DNA from: Marinobacter sp. es.048
GTDB taxonomy: Bacteria; Pseudomonadota; Gammaproteobacteria; Pseudomonadales; Oleiphilaceae
DNA length: 64,000 nt
Assembly (NCBI RefSeq): GCF_900188435.1
Contig: NZ_FYFA01000002.1
Location: 1,488,001-1,552,000 of the forward strand
Reading direction: 5' to 3'
Part shown: positions 43,979-55,236 of the stretch, piece by piece
Layout of the letters: each line of letters begins with the position of its first letter
How positions within the stretch are numbered: the first letter of the stretch is position 1
The notes under the pieces: generated by a model
What the model was told of the DNA's origin: nothing
The model's input: the letters and a program-made list of their open reading frames with translations, nothing else
Databases searched by the model: none
Position numbers and translations under genes: made by a program

Positions 43979-44485
43979 AATCTGTCGCCCCTGCCAGCTG
44001 AAATCCACCGGCCAGAGCTTCTGGCCGGTGCTGTATTCCCGCCACAACTGGCCATAGGATTTACCGCACACCGGATGCACTGCCTCCGGTGCAATGTCCG
44101 CCAGCGGCCGAAGCACGAAGGCATTTTTCAGGATTTCCCCCCGAGGCAGCTCGACACCCTCTATCCGGCCGACCGCGTCGCCATAGGTGAGAATATCCAG
44201 ATCAAGGGTTCGTGCGCTGAATTTAGGCACATCCCGACGCCGGCCGTTATCGGCTTCCAGTTGTTTGAAACGCTGTGACAGCTCGGCAACCGACAGGGAC
44301 GTATCCACGCCTACGACCAGGTTCAGAAAGGGGGACCCGTCAAATCCGACAGCCTCGCTGTCATAGACCGGGGAGATGATCAACTCGCCAAACCAGGCAG
44401 ACAGGGCATCAAGTGCGACCGTGACATAGCGTTCCCTATCCATGTTGCTGCCAATGCTGATGTAAACCCGGACGGCCGCTGCCAT
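43961..44485 (-). CDS. Second HPPK-like protein (FolK paralogue)
   Basis: 174 residues. HPPK family: YISIGSNMDRERYV, YDSEAVGFDGSPFLNLVVGV, and [14 protein letters not shown] with the D-x-D. The RWGPR element of classical FolK is RRDVPKFSARTLDL here. It follows folB with no gap, so it probably works with FolB in pterin metabolism; whether it duplicates FolK or has its own substrate is open. The classical folK lies 3.4 kb away. Confidence 0.87.
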   Translation of the reverse strand: MAAAVRVYISIGSNMDRERYVTVALDALSAWFGELIISPVYDSEAVGFDGSPFLNLVVGVDTSLSVAELSQRFKQLEADNGRRRDVPKFSARTLDLDILTYGDAVGRIEGVELPRGEILKNAFVLRPLADIAPEAVHPVCGKSYGQLWREYSTGQKLWPVDFSWQGRQISNAAG

Positions 44486-44842
44486 TTACCGCACTCCCCT
44501 CTCAATCCGCACGCCCACCGACTGTGCTGCGGGCACGGCGCCCGGCTTACGTATCGCCAGTCGCAACCACTCGATACCGAATTCATCCCGCAAGGTTTGG
44601 GCAAGCACCTCCGCCCCGTACTCAAGCAGTTTCGGCTTGAGCGCCTGCAGGCAGGACTCGACCCGGGCACTGACGGCCGCATAATCCAGGGCGTCGGCGA
44701 CATCGTCGGTTGTGCCGGGCACTTTGTTATCCCAGGCCATTTCCAGATCGATCACCAGGTTCTGGGTGACTTCCCGCTCCCAGTCGTAAACTCCGACCAC
44801 AGTCTCCACAACCAGGCCTTCGATCAATACGGTGTCTGCCAA
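44486..44842 (-). CDS. folB: Dihydroneopterin aldolase
   Basis: 118 residues if it starts at TTG 44842, with GGGAG five bases upstream; the ATG at 44887 would add 15 residues foreign to the family. Cleaves dihydroneopterin to the substrate of FolK. Motifs DTVLIEGLVVETVVGVYDWER (family start D-x-(V/I)-x-I-x-G-L), DYAAVSARV, LLEYGAEVLAQTL, and the catalytic-type KPGAVPAA. Next to the folK paralogue; plsY is divergent. Confidence 0.94.
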   Translation of the reverse strand: MADTVLIEGLVVETVVGVYDWEREVTQNLVIDLEMAWDNKVPGTTDDVADALDYAAVSARVESCLQALKPKLLEYGAEVLAQTLRDEFGIEWLRLAIRKPGAVPAAQSVGVRIERGVR

Positions 44843-44982
44843 GGGTGCTCCCGGAGTCTTCCACTCTTTGGTGATTGAACAACGCACAACCAGAGGATAC
44901 TGTGAACAGGCTGGCCCGCGTTTTCAGGGCGGGCATTTTCGCACATATTGGTCATATACGTCTTTGCTTCCGAGCCCACAGC

Positions 44983-45573
44983 ATGCTTCCCAGTGACCCG
45001 GTGTTAACGGTTTTGCTTTGCGCCGCCGCTTATGTGGCGGGCTCGGTGCTGTTTGCCCTGCCTGTTTGCCAACTCTGGAAGCTGCCAGACCCGCGAGCCC
45101 AGGGCTCTGGCAACCCCGGCGCAACGAACGTCTACCGCACCGGCGGTTGGCCGCCAGCCCTGCTGACGCTTGCGCTGGATGCGGCCAAGGGCTGGTTGCC
45201 CGTATGGCTGGCCCATGCCGCTGGCCTTTCGGTGATGGTTCAGGCCGTCGTTGCCCTGTGTGCCGTCACCGGCCATATGATTCCGATCTTCTATCGATTC
45301 AAGGGAGGAAAAGGGGTCGCAACCGCTCTCGGGGCCGGCCTTGCTCTGGCACCGGTCACAACGCTGATGATGGCCGCTATCTGGATGCTGGTGATCTGGC
45401 GCTGGCGCATTTCAGCCCTCGCTTCCCTGGTGGCGATTGTCAGCGGCCCGCTGATCAGCGCCCTCCTCGAACCGGAAACCCTGCCCCTGTTCGGCCTGCT
45501 CGCGCTGCTTATCGTCGTTCGCCACCGCAACAACCTGATCCGACTGGCCCAGGGACGGGAAGCCGGGCTTTAA
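44983..45573 (+). CDS. plsY: Glycerol-3-phosphate acyltransferase PlsY
   Basis: 196 residues from ATG 44983; the upstream in-frame stretch is not family-like. Inner-membrane enzyme that moves acyl from acyl-phosphate to glycerol-3-phosphate. Three signature motifs: GSVLFALPVC, GSGNPGATNVYRTGG and FKGGKGVATALG, with about five membrane segments. Divergent from folB; its stop is 3 bp from that of tsaD on the other strand. Confidence 0.95.
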   Translation: MLPSDPVLTVLLCAAAYVAGSVLFALPVCQLWKLPDPRAQGSGNPGATNVYRTGGWPPALLTLALDAAKGWLPVWLAHAAGLSVMVQAVVALCAVTGHMIPIFYRFKGGKGVATALGAGLALAPVTTLMMAAIWMLVIWRWRISALASLVAIVSGPLISALLEPETLPLFGLLALLIVVRHRNNLIRLAQGREAGL

Positions 45574-45576
45574 CGA

Positions 45577-46632
45577 TCAGTCCACCAATCCGGTGGAGCG
45601 GGGTTCGTTAATCGGCGGCAGCGTGTTCATGGGCCATCGGGGCACCGCCACAATGCGTTCACCATCCTGTTGGCCGGCCTTCATACGCTGAGCCCCGGCG
45701 TAGGCAATCATCGCACCGTTATCGGTGCAGAATTCCGGGCGGGCGTAGAACACATGGGCGTTGAGCTTGCCCGTCATCTTCTCCAGGCCCGCACGCAGGC
45801 GTTTATTGGCGCTGACCCCCCCGGCAATGACCAGTCGCTTGCAGCCTGTCTGCTCCAGAGCCCGACGGCACTTGATGGTAAGTGTATCGACCACGGCGGC
45901 TTCGAAGGCCAGGGCGATATCGGCGCGGGTCTGGTCATCCAGTCCACCTGCCTCGCGGGCAGCATTGACGGTATTGAGAGTGAAGGTTTTCAGGCCGCTG
46001 AAACTGAAATCCAGCCCGGGCCGGTCGGTCATTGGCCTCGGGAACCGATAACGACCTTCGGTACCGTTTTCCGCCAGCGCCGCCACCCGGGGGCCACCCG
46101 GATAGTCCAGACCGAGCATCTTTGCTGTCTTGTCAAAAGCCTCACCGGCGGCATCGTCCACCGATTCACCCAGCATCTCGTACTCGCCAATGCCATCAAC
46201 CCTTACCAGTTGGGTATGACCGCCCGAGACAAGCAGTGCCACAAACGGAAAGGCAGGTGGATTGTCTTCCAGCATGGGCGCCAGCAGGTGCCCTTCCATG
46301 TGGTGCACGCCCAACACAGGAATCCCCAGGGCAAAACCCAGCGCATGGGCCACGGAACCACCCACCATCAGGGCGCCCACCAATCCGGGGCCCGCAGTGT
46401 AGGCAATCCCCTCTATATCGGCCCGACGTTTTCCGGCATCTGAAAGCACCTGATCACACAGGGGAAGGAGCTTGCGAACGTGATCCCGGGACGCCAGCTC
46501 AGGCACGACGCCACCGTAATCGGCATGCATGTCGATCTGGCTGAACAGGGCGTGCCCCAGCAGGCCCGCTTCGGTGTCATACAGCGCTACGCCGGTTTCA
46601 TCGCAAGAGGTTTCAATACCTAGAATCAGCAT
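45577..46632 (-). CDS. tsaD: tRNA N6-adenosine threonylcarbamoyltransferase TsaD
   Basis: 351 residues from ATG 46632 ([17 protein letters not shown]). Transfers threonylcarbamoyl to A37 of ANN-decoding tRNAs. Metal-binding [10 protein letters not shown], ATPase-type [21 protein letters not shown], and [13 protein letters not shown]. Divergent from rpsU, the arrangement seen widely in gammaproteobacteria. Confidence 0.97.
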   Translation of the reverse strand: MLILGIETSCDETGVALYDTEAGLLGHALFSQIDMHADYGGVVPELASRDHVRKLLPLCDQVLSDAGKRRADIEGIAYTAGPGLVGALMVGGSVAHALGFALGIPVLGVHHMEGHLLAPMLEDNPPAFPFVALLVSGGHTQLVRVDGIGEYEMLGESVDDAAGEAFDKTAKMLGLDYPGGPRVAALAENGTEGRYRFPRPMTDRPGLDFSFSGLKTFTLNTVNAAREAGGLDDQTRADIALAFEAAVVDTLTIKCRRALEQTGCKRLVIAGGVSANKRLRAGLEKMTGKLNAHVFYARPEFCTDNGAMIAYAGAQRMKAGQQDGERIVAVPRWPMNTLPPINEPRSTGLVD

Positions 46633-46721
46633 AATCTCAGGCCACATTGGTTGGCAGAAATGAAAACGACGCGCATTTTAGCAGAAACCCGAAACCCACT
46701 GGCAGATTCATCGAACAAACA

Positions 46722-46751
46722 TTGACCTTGCCATAAGGCAGGCGCTATCAT
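46722..46751 (+). promoter_or_regulatory. Sigma-70 promoter of the rpsU-dnaG-rpoD operon
   Basis: TTGACC (46722-46727), 18-bp spacer, TATCAT (46746-46751), 120 bp before rpsU. Confidence 0.7.
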
Positions 46752-46870
46752 TGCCGCCCTAAAATATGCACTGGTCGAGTTTTAGCCAATCTGACCAGGG
46801 ATCGAGAACCGGTCTGGCTACGCCAGACGGACAAAATTGAAACCGAATCTATCAGGTAGGTGATTTTCGA

Positions 46871-47086
46871 ATGCCAGCTGTTAAAGTGAAAGAGAATGAA
46901 CCGTTTGACGTAGCATTGCGTCGCTTCAAGCGTTCCTGCGAAAAAGCGGGTGTACTTTCTGAAGTACGTCGTCGTGAGCACTACGAGAAGCCGACCGCTG
47001 TTCGTAAGCGCAAAGCAGCCGCTGCCGTTAAGCGTCATCTCAAGAAGCTTCAGCGGGAACAGCGCAAGTTCGAGCGTCTGTACTAA
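46871..47086 (+). CDS. rpsU: 30S ribosomal protein S21
   Basis: 71 residues, very basic: [39 protein letters not shown] and the Arg/Lys tail [16 protein letters not shown]. First gene of the macromolecular synthesis operon rpsU-dnaG-rpoD. AGGTGA precedes the start. Confidence 0.98.
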   Translation: MPAVKVKENEPFDVALRRFKRSCEKAGVLSEVRRREHYEKPTAVRKRKAAAAVKRHLKKLQREQRKFERLY

Positions 47087-47156
47087 GTTTTATCTGACGC
47101 CGCTTGACTGCAAAGCACTGATTGCCTGTACAGCCGCAGGCTGCACAGAGCGACTC

Positions 47157-47193
47157 AAAAATGCCGCCGAGGCCTGGCTTCGGCGGCATTTTT
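47157..47193 (+). terminator. Attenuator between rpsU and dnaG
   Basis: Stem AAAAATGCCGCCGA/TTCGGCGGCATTTTT with an 8-base loop and T run, 70 bp after rpsU. Same position as the internal terminator in E. coli, which keeps dnaG expression below that of rpsU. Confidence 0.92.
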
Positions 47194-47235
47194 GGCTATT
47201 GGCCAACTCCGATGACGGCCTGATGTGGAGCCCCC

Positions 47236-48963
47236 ATGAGCGGACTGATCCCTCAACAATTTGTTGAAAACCTGCTCGATCGTATCGATCTGGCGGAACT
47301 GATCGGTTCACGCATTACGCTCAAGAAGGCCGGCGCCAACTACAAAGCTTGCTGCCCGTTCCACGACGAGAAAACACCCTCGTTCAATGTCCGGCCGGAC
47401 AAAGGTTTTTATCATTGTTTCGGGTGCGGTGCCCATGGCGATGCAATCAGTTTTGTCAGGGAGTTTGAAGGCCTTGGTTTTACCGAGGCGGTCGAAGAAC
47501 TGGCCAAACGGGTTGGTCTCGAAGTGCCCTACGACCGGGCCGCGAAGCAGGAAATCCAGCAGGCACGAACGCTGACGGATGCACTGGACTTCGCCAGCCG
47601 TTTCTATCAGTCGGCACTCAAGGGCCAGCAAGGCGCTTATGCCCGGGACTATCTGCAGCAGCGGGGCCTGGACAACGCCATCATTGAGCAATACCAGGTA
47701 GGCTACGCGCCTTCTACCGGCACGGCACTGTTTGATGTTGCCAGCAAGGACCTGCAAGGCCCGCTGATTGAAACCGGCACGGTTTCCGACAAGTACGGCA
47801 AACCCAGGGATCTGTTCCGCAACCGGGTGATGTTCCCGATTCGCAACAGCCGTGGCAGAACCGTTGCCTTCGGCGGGCGCACCCTCGGAGACGACAAGGC
47901 GAAATACATCAACTCCCCCGAGTCGGATGTGTTTCACAAGAGCCGCGAGATTTACGGGCTCTTCGAGGCCAAGCAGGCAATCCGACAGCTCGACAAGCTG
48001 CTCGTGGTTGAAGGCTACATGGATGTGATCGCCCTTGCCCAGCACGGCATTCACTATGCGGTGGCGACGCTGGGCACGGCAACGAACCAGGACAGTCTTA
48101 CAGCGCTGTTGAAACAGGTAAGACACATCGTGTTCTGTTTCGATGGCGACCAGGCCGGCTTCCGGGCCGCGGACCGGGCCATGGAGAACGCACTGGAACT
48201 GATGGCCGATGGCCTTCATCTCCAGTTCCTGATGCTGCCCCAGGGCGAGGACCCGGACACCCTCGTGCGCAAGGAGGGGTCGGAGGCGTTCCAGAAGCGC
48301 ATCGAAGCGGCAACGCCTCTGTCACGGTACCTGTTCGACCGGCAGAGCGAAGGATTGGACCTGCAACTGCCGGAGCACCGGGGCGAACTGCGAGCCAGGG
48401 TTGAACCTCTGCTCAACAAGATGCCCCGAAGCACCCTTCGGGATGCCATGTGGCACGAAATGCTCCGCCTTTGCGGTGGCCGGAACCAGTGGCAGAACCG
48501 CCAGCAGGGACAGAAAGGACGCTGGAACGGGGAGCGACGGGATCGGGTTTCCGAAGACCGGATTGATGTGAAGCTAAGCAAGGACAGCATTCTGTGCCTT
48601 GCCCTGCTGGAAGCACCGGACCTGGCCACCGAGGTGACCGAACTGGCCCGCGGCTCCCGGCAATTCAATCAGGCCCGGAATTTTGCCGAGTGGATTCTGG
48701 CAAACGACATCCGGGATCGGAAAACCCTGGTGCGTACGCTGGCACTGGATACGGGCGCTCGTGAGCGCTTTTACCACCTGTTTGACGGGATCGAGCATAT
48801 TCCGGCGCGGGAGAGCACACTGGCCGCCGCCCGTGAGCTTCTGAGTCCGAACGAAGAGGCATCCCGCCAGCAGCGGCTTGCCACACTATTGAGAAATCTG
48901 TCCAACCTCACTACCGAGGAGCGACAGGAGCTGAGAGCCCTGAGCGGTGGCACCGGGGACTAG
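47236..48963 (+). CDS. dnaG: DNA primase
   Basis: 575 residues. N-terminal CHC2 zinc finger (CCPFHDEKTPSFNVRPDKGF then YHCFGCGAHGD), catalytic TOPRIM (LLVVEGYMDVIALAQHG and FCFDGDQAGFRAA), and a C-terminal DnaB-interaction region. Synthesises replication primers. Lies 150 bp after rpsU behind the attenuator and 133 bp before rpoD. Confidence 0.97.
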   Translation: MSGLIPQQFVENLLDRIDLAELIGSRITLKKAGANYKACCPFHDEKTPSFNVRPDKGFYHCFGCGAHGDAISFVREFEGLGFTEAVEELAKRVGLEVPYDRAAKQEIQQARTLTDALDFASRFYQSALKGQQGAYARDYLQQRGLDNAIIEQYQVGYAPSTGTALFDVASKDLQGPLIETGTVSDKYGKPRDLFRNRVMFPIRNSRGRTVAFGGRTLGDDKAKYINSPESDVFHKSREIYGLFEAKQAIRQLDKLLVVEGYMDVIALAQHGIHYAVATLGTATNQDSLTALLKQVRHIVFCFDGDQAGFRAADRAMENALELMADGLHLQFLMLPQGEDPDTLVRKEGSEAFQKRIEAATPLSRYLFDRQSEGLDLQLPEHRGELRARVEPLLNKMPRSTLRDAMWHEMLRLCGGRNQWQNRQQGQKGRWNGERRDRVSEDRIDVKLSKDSILCLALLEAPDLATEVTELARGSRQFNQARNFAEWILANDIRDRKTLVRTLALDTGARERFYHLFDGIEHIPARESTLAAARELLSPNEEASRQQRLATLLRNLSNLTTEERQELRALSGGTGD

Positions 48964-49096
48964 CAGCACTTGAAACTTGATGCACTGATCACCATCTAAC
49001 CTTTGAGCCTAGGCTCCTTGGTGGCAGAGCAACTAAGCGACAGCTATAATGGCTGTTTAACTTTTTTCCTTCTAAAAGCGAGTTTACAGGGTGTCT

Positions 49097-50944
<1,848 letters not shown>

Positions 50945-50959
50945 TTTCCCAATACAGTA

Positions 50960-50995
50960 GCGGGCGCCAAACCTCGCCGGTATAATGGCGCCCGC
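50960..50995 (+). terminator. Terminator after rpoD
   Basis: Stem GCGGGCGCCA/TGGCGCCCGC, 16-base loop, followed by TTTGTTT. The loop holds TATAAT (50981-50986), which could serve the tRNA downstream. Confidence 0.85.
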
Positions 50996-51042
50996 TTTGT
51001 TTCCCCCCAGGAAACACCTTTCAAAAACAGCATTCGCTGAAC

Positions 51043-51119
<77 letters not shown>

Positions 51120-51303
51120 TTTTTCAATAACTTACCTCACCTTAAAATCAGGCACGTGACGGATGTGTCAACGCAACGTCAACGTATGATTTTTATGTTC
51201 CATCTGCTCGCCCCGAAAAAACTGCAAGAAAATTTCCTTTCATATTTCTTCAAGTTTCGCAATGGAAAAAGATGAGGTTTTTATACTTTATTGTCATATA
51301 GTA

Positions 51304-51332
51304 TTGACAGATTCGAACATCTGCGTCATAAT
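51304..51332 (+). promoter_or_regulatory. Strong sigma-70-like promoter at the left end of the prophage
   Basis: TTGACA (51304-51309), 17-bp spacer, CATAAT (51327-51332). It reads toward the 34-residue ORF at 51561 and then antisense to the integrase. Confidence 0.6.
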
Positions 51333-51357
51333 TCATTCTTAGGCGATAATTTTAGGC

Positions 51358-51393
51358 AAAAAAAAGCGCAACACTCGGTGGGGAGTATCGCGC
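51358..51393 (-). terminator. Terminator facing out of the prophage, downstream of the integrase
   Basis: On the minus strand an 11-bp stem (GCGCGATACTC/GAGTGTTGCGC, two wobbles) is followed by eight T residues. It would stop integrase-operon transcripts before tRNA-Ile2. Confidence 0.75.
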
Positions 51394-51560
51394 TCTATAT
51401 TAATCCCACAAGCTCCAGGCAAATTGTTTGGCTGGCAACATGTGTTTCATTTGATCGTGAACACAATATAGAGGATCAGATCAAAAAACGCAAATAATGC
51501 GTATTAATCCTCTGTAAAGTTGTCGCTGATAATTTTCCTTGGCAAACAAAAGGAAAAGTT

Positions 51561-51665
51561 ATGAGACACTTTGATCCAAGGCGAAAGCTGGTAACGATCA
51601 TTGTCGTGGTCTTTAAGGCGACGATTAGAGTGATCAGATTTATCATCAACGAAGATGTAGATTAA
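51561..51665 (+). CDS. 34-residue basic hydrophobic peptide
   Basis: MRHFDPRRKLVT then IIVVVFKATIRVIRFII and acidic end NEDVD. AAAAGGAAAAGTT gives a good ribosome site. One basic-flanked hydrophobic helix, as in small phage membrane proteins or type I toxins. A promoter lies 230 bp upstream and inverted repeats ACGTTCGG/CCGAACGT (51665-51694) begin at its stop. No homologue recognised. The rest of 51120-51712 holds no convincing gene. Confidence 0.45.
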   Translation: MRHFDPRRKLVTIIVVVFKATIRVIRFIINEDVD

Positions 51666-51703
51666 CGTTCGGGGACCGAAACGAAACCGAACGTAAGAGT
51701 TAG

Positions 51704-51728
51704 GCGCTCACCTCATCCAGGTGGGCGC
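51704..51728. terminator. Hairpin at the integrase stop codon
   Basis: GCGCTCACCT/AGGTGGGCGC with loop CATCC and one wobble. Adjacent to the inverted repeat 51665-51694; possible convergent terminator. Confidence 0.4.
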
Positions 51729-52690
51729 TTCAATGGCCCCATCTCAATAACTTCGTACAAGTATTCTGGCGCAAGATGTGCGTACCTCATTGTGAGTTTC
51801 AGATCGGAATGACCCAAAACCTTCTGTAAGGTCAGAATGTGACCACCGTTCATGACGAAGTGGCTGGCAAACGTGTGCCTACAGATATGTGTAAGTTGCC
51901 CCTTAGGTAATTGGATATCAGCTCTCTCCAGAGCAGATCTGAAGGCGCTGTAGCAGGACTGGAAAGGCAACTCTTCAATCAACTCCTCGTATAGATCCTT
52001 CATAATTGGAACCGAGCGACTTTTCCCACTTTTCGTTCCGGAGTATGTCACCCGATAAGGGGTAAATGCAGAGGACTTAACCGACTCAGCTTCGGACCAC
52101 CTAGCGCCAGTAGCCAGAGCGAGACGCGCAACGTGATAGACGGATGGATTGGATGAGGCTTTGCACTCCTCGAGGAGCGTTGCGATTTGTTCCTGGTCCA
52201 AGAAAGCCAGCTCCGGCTCGTCGATCTTCAGGCGGCGTAGTTTTTCCAGCGGGTTCTTCCCTTTCCAGTGGCCTTGCCGGATCAGCTCGTTAAATACTGC
52301 TGTGAGGTAAGCCTGCTCATGGTTAAGGGTGTTCTCTGAAATGCCGGAATCGACTCTAACCAGGCGATATGCCGCGAAGTCTCCAGACGTTAACCTGGTC
52401 GCCCTGGGATTTCCCAAGCGTTCAACCGTTGCTTCCAGCTTTTTCTTCCTGGATTCGCCGTCTTTGAGTGCGTGGCCGTGGTGGATATACCAAAGCTTTA
52501 CCAGGTCCTGGAGCGTTCGCTTGTCCTGTTTGGGGTTCCAGTCCTCGCCGGCCTCGTGCTTGTTGAGCGCCCAACGTTCGTATCTCAGTGCTTCCGGCTT
52601 CGAATCGAAAGATTTCCGGACGCGCTTCTGCCCTCTTCCACCTGGTTGGATATCGACCTGCCATCGTCCCGACGGTAGCTTTTTAATCAT
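51713..52690 (-). CDS. Prophage tyrosine-recombinase integrase
   Basis: 325 residues. N-terminal SAM-like core-binding domain and C-terminal catalytic domain with ATGARWSEAE (first Arg), HICRHTFASHFVM (H-x-x-R), LGHSDLKLTMRYAHL (second His and nucleophile Tyr). Its ATG overlaps the stop of the replication gene. Position beside a tRNA gene fits site-specific integration there, unlike inoviruses that use host XerCD at dif. Confidence 0.94.
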   Translation of the reverse strand: MIKKLPSGRWQVDIQPGGRGQKRVRKSFDSKPEALRYERWALNKHEAGEDWNPKQDKRTLQDLVKLWYIHHGHALKDGESRKKKLEATVERLGNPRATRLTSGDFAAYRLVRVDSGISENTLNHEQAYLTAVFNELIRQGHWKGKNPLEKLRRLKIDEPELAFLDQEQIATLLEECKASSNPSVYHVARLALATGARWSEAESVKSSAFTPYRVTYSGTKSGKSRSVPIMKDLYEELIEELPFQSCYSAFRSALERADIQLPKGQLTHICRHTFASHFVMNGGHILTLQKVLGHSDLKLTMRYAHLAPEYLYEVIEMGPLKRPPG

Positions 52691-53952
52691 GCGGCCACCT
52701 TCGTGAGAAGTCGTCGTTTTATCAGTCCATCCTGAACGAGCTGGAACAGTTCGTTTTCATAGATCTCCCGTCGTCGATAGTAGGCGCACAGATCCTCCCA
52801 GAGTCCGGATTTCTTGAGGCAGTCCCAGGCCTGGCGTGGGTTAAAACGGTTGCGTGCATAAATAGACAAGAGATTGCCAAAGGCCAGGGAGACGTTCTTT
52901 TCGTTGCCGCAACCGGGTTCCTTTTTTGCGCGTTTGTAGAGAAGGTCGGGGGCGCTGTAGCCAAAGCCGATGTCGTCTCTTAACTTGGTCCAGATGGGGT
53001 GTACCCATTCCCGTTTGACCTCATAGCGGTTGCTCTGGAGGGCGTACTGCCAGAGGCCGGTCAGGTGAGGAACCGCGTCCATGTAGGTGTAGATGGGCTT
53101 CATGTTGGGTGTGCCCTGAGAGATCTCATTGACGATCCGGTGATGGAAGCGGATTTCCAGGCGCCAGACGGGTTTATCCGGGTCATAGCAGGTGTCCGGG
53201 AAGCAGTCTTCGTTGCTGGCGCATTCCCAGATGGATTCCATGAAGGCGCGCTTGTCGCTGACGTCGACCTCCTTGGATTTGTCGTAGAGGCAGACCTGGA
53301 GGCTGTTGGCCTTGCCGAAGGTGTAGGTTTCGCCTCTGCCGTTGACGGTGGAGCCTTCGAGGCCCTGAAAGTGGAAGTCGCTCATGCCGTTGTGGACGCT
53401 GATGGTTCTTGCCCGGGTCACGAAGTGCTGAGCGAAGTCCTGTGGTGGCTCCCAGCCCTGGAAGTCCACAGCTAGATGCAGGGCGATGCCAACCGGTTTG
53501 ATGTTCTTCAGGAAGTACATACCCCACTCTGCCAGCTCGTCGTGAATTTCCTGGCTAGAGCGCTCGTAGAGCCACCTGGGGGAGGTTTCGATTTTGACGT
53601 GTGTGCCCAGAGTGTCGGCTTCGGCGTAGAAGTTCTGCAGCAGGATCGTGAGGCCGTATTCACGGTTCTGCAGGATGTACTTGAATCCACCGCGCCTACC
53701 GGACTGGAGGCGGAACGGAATCTTTCTGATGGTGATCGTCGCGTCGTAGCCGGATTCATATTCGGTGGCAATCTCGGCGAGGATTTCGGGTTTCAGGCGT
53801 CCCTGGAACAGTTGTCTTACGGTATCCGTGCCGGTCCAGAGGACGTTGACGTTTTTGAGGTTCACTTGCTGGCCTTCGGGACCGATGAACAGGTCTCCTT
53901 TTCCGATTTCGCCGGTGTTTATATCCAGTCGTTCGAAGTCTTTGATTTTCAT
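52687..53952 (-). CDS. Inovirus replication initiation protein (Rep_trans/RstA-like)
   Basis: 421 residues. Features of the rolling-circle Rep_trans group: YTFGKANSLQVCLYDKSKEV (the LYDK-x-x-E element), WRLEIRFHHRIVNE, and GIALHLAVDFQGW. It would nick the replicative form to start rolling-circle replication; the catalytic Tyr cannot be assigned by eye. Overlaps the integrase start. Preceded by a GC-rich inverted repeat next to the zot gene. Confidence 0.84.
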   Translation of the reverse strand: MKIKDFERLDINTGEIGKGDLFIGPEGQQVNLKNVNVLWTGTDTVRQLFQGRLKPEILAEIATEYESGYDATITIRKIPFRLQSGRRGGFKYILQNREYGLTILLQNFYAEADTLGTHVKIETSPRWLYERSSQEIHDELAEWGMYFLKNIKPVGIALHLAVDFQGWEPPQDFAQHFVTRARTISVHNGMSDFHFQGLEGSTVNGRGETYTFGKANSLQVCLYDKSKEVDVSDKRAFMESIWECASNEDCFPDTCYDPDKPVWRLEIRFHHRIVNEISQGTPNMKPIYTYMDAVPHLTGLWQYALQSNRYEVKREWVHPIWTKLRDDIGFGYSAPDLLYKRAKKEPGCGNEKNVSLAFGNLLSIYARNRFNPRQAWDCLKKSGLWEDLCAYYRRREIYENELFQLVQDGLIKRRLLTKVAA

Positions 53953-54042
53953 CTGTGGCTCACTGTGGTTCTAAGTGGTTAAAAATCGACTACCGTCGTT
54001 TTCTATGAGACGTGTTACAGGGACGTCTCCAAGCCGCTGCGC

Positions 54043-54078
54043 GGCGCGTGGCGGTCGCTCCGCTCGCGCTCACGCGCC
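54043..54078. repeat. GC-rich inverted repeat between zot and rep
   Basis: GGCGCGTG (54043-54050) pairs with CACGCGCC (54071-54078), with further CGC-rich pairing in the loop. It overlaps the zot stop codon. Could limit read-through from structural to replication genes or be part of a nick site; no T run. Confidence 0.45.
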
Positions 54079-55233
54079 GTCGCCTTCCTTCTCGGGGAGT
54101 GCTGTTTGCAGGTATGAGGACCGGGACTGTTTGTCCTCTTCTGTCCTCTCCGGCTCCCGGTAGCTGTAGTAGGTGACGAGCTTCCCTTGAATGACGCAGA
54201 ACGGTTCCCCGGTCTTGAGGAATTTTGCGCAGTTCCTGGAATGGATTTTCCGGGTGCCGGTTTCGCCCCAGATCCAGTAAACGTTGTTGACCTCGCCGAC
54301 GATCCGCCACTTATTGGAGAGGGGCAGCCAGCCGGGTTCGATTTCGTGTTTGACCTGGTGCGGTGCCCTGCCCTCCAGGCTGGCTTTGACCGCTCTGGTT
54401 TGTTGGGCGATCTGTGCACTCTGGGTGGCGGTGACGGGCTGCTGGTTATTACCTGGTGTTGTTTGTTCGGCTGTGGGTGATGGGCTTTCTGTGTGCTCTT
54501 CCGGGCTGAAGTAGGCGACCGCTTTCCAGACGCCGGCGACCATGATCAGGACGGCGAGCGGAATGCCGTATTTGATCAGCGGATGCTTCAGGACGTTAGC
54601 GCGGTCATCGGCTTTCTCTTCCATGCCGGCGGCGAAGTCGGTTTTGTTCCGGGTATGGCTCTTGTAGTACTGGTAGATCTCCGGCTTGTAGCTGCCGTAG
54701 AGCTGGCGCATCGGTTTGCCAGGCTTCTGGCCAGTGGCGGCGCCCATGAAGACATCCACCCGGTATTTGTTCTTCTGGCCGATCGCAGTCAATTTCACCG
54801 CCCGATAGGTTTCTTCGACCAGGCCCCGGACGAAGGCGCAAAGCTGGGCGAGATCCTGGGTGACCAGGACAATTTCATTGGTTCGGCCATCCGGGCCAAC
54901 GTTGTGCCGGTGTTCGGTGAAGAACTCTTTCTGGCATTGCGGGATGTTGGTGGCCTTCATGCCGCTTTTCCAGAATCGCCAGGCTTCATCGATGATCCAG
55001 ATGACGCCGGCGGGGTGGCGTTCCAGGTCGAAGAAGGTGTGATCGTTCTCGGCCTCTTTGTTATCGAAGATCGTGACCTTGCCCTGGGGGTAGTCGTCGG
55101 AAAGACGTCCGAGCTTCAGAGGAATGTTGGTGATGATGTGTCTTCCGGCTTCCAGGGCGGGGATGACGACGTTTTCGACCACGCCGTAACTCTTTCCCGA
55201 TCCTGGCAAGCCTGAGTATCCGACGATGGACAT
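54070..55233 (-). CDS. zot: Zot-family phage assembly ATPase (pI)
   Basis: 387 residues. Walker A GYSGLPGSGKSYGVVEN at the start, Walker B-like GVIWIIDEAWRFW, then a single membrane segment (YGIPLAVLIMVAGVWKAVAYF, about 225-245) and a periplasmic C-terminal part. pI/Zot drives extrusion of the filament through the envelope. Follows the pVI-like gene by 3 bp. Confidence 0.93.
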   Translation of the reverse strand: MSIVGYSGLPGSGKSYGVVENVVIPALEAGRHIITNIPLKLGRLSDDYPQGKVTIFDNKEAENDHTFFDLERHPAGVIWIIDEAWRFWKSGMKATNIPQCQKEFFTEHRHNVGPDGRTNEIVLVTQDLAQLCAFVRGLVEETYRAVKLTAIGQKNKYRVDVFMGAATGQKPGKPMRQLYGSYKPEIYQYYKSHTRNKTDFAAGMEEKADDRANVLKHPLIKYGIPLAVLIMVAGVWKAVAYFSPEEHTESPSPTAEQTTPGNNQQPVTATQSAQIAQQTRAVKASLEGRAPHQVKHEIEPGWLPLSNKWRIVGEVNNVYWIWGETGTRKIHSRNCAKFLKTGEPFCVIQGKLVTYYSYREPERTEEDKQSRSSYLQTALPEKEGDGA

Positions 55234-55236
55234 GGC

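Noticed and set aside
51291..51497. 68-codon plus-strand frame
   Set aside because: It begins upstream of the -35 of a better-supported promoter, runs through a terminator stem and has no ribosome site.
53476..55215. Plus-strand frames of 168 and 240 codons opposite rep and zot
   Set aside because: Shadows of the minus-strand phage genes, which carry the diagnostic motifs.
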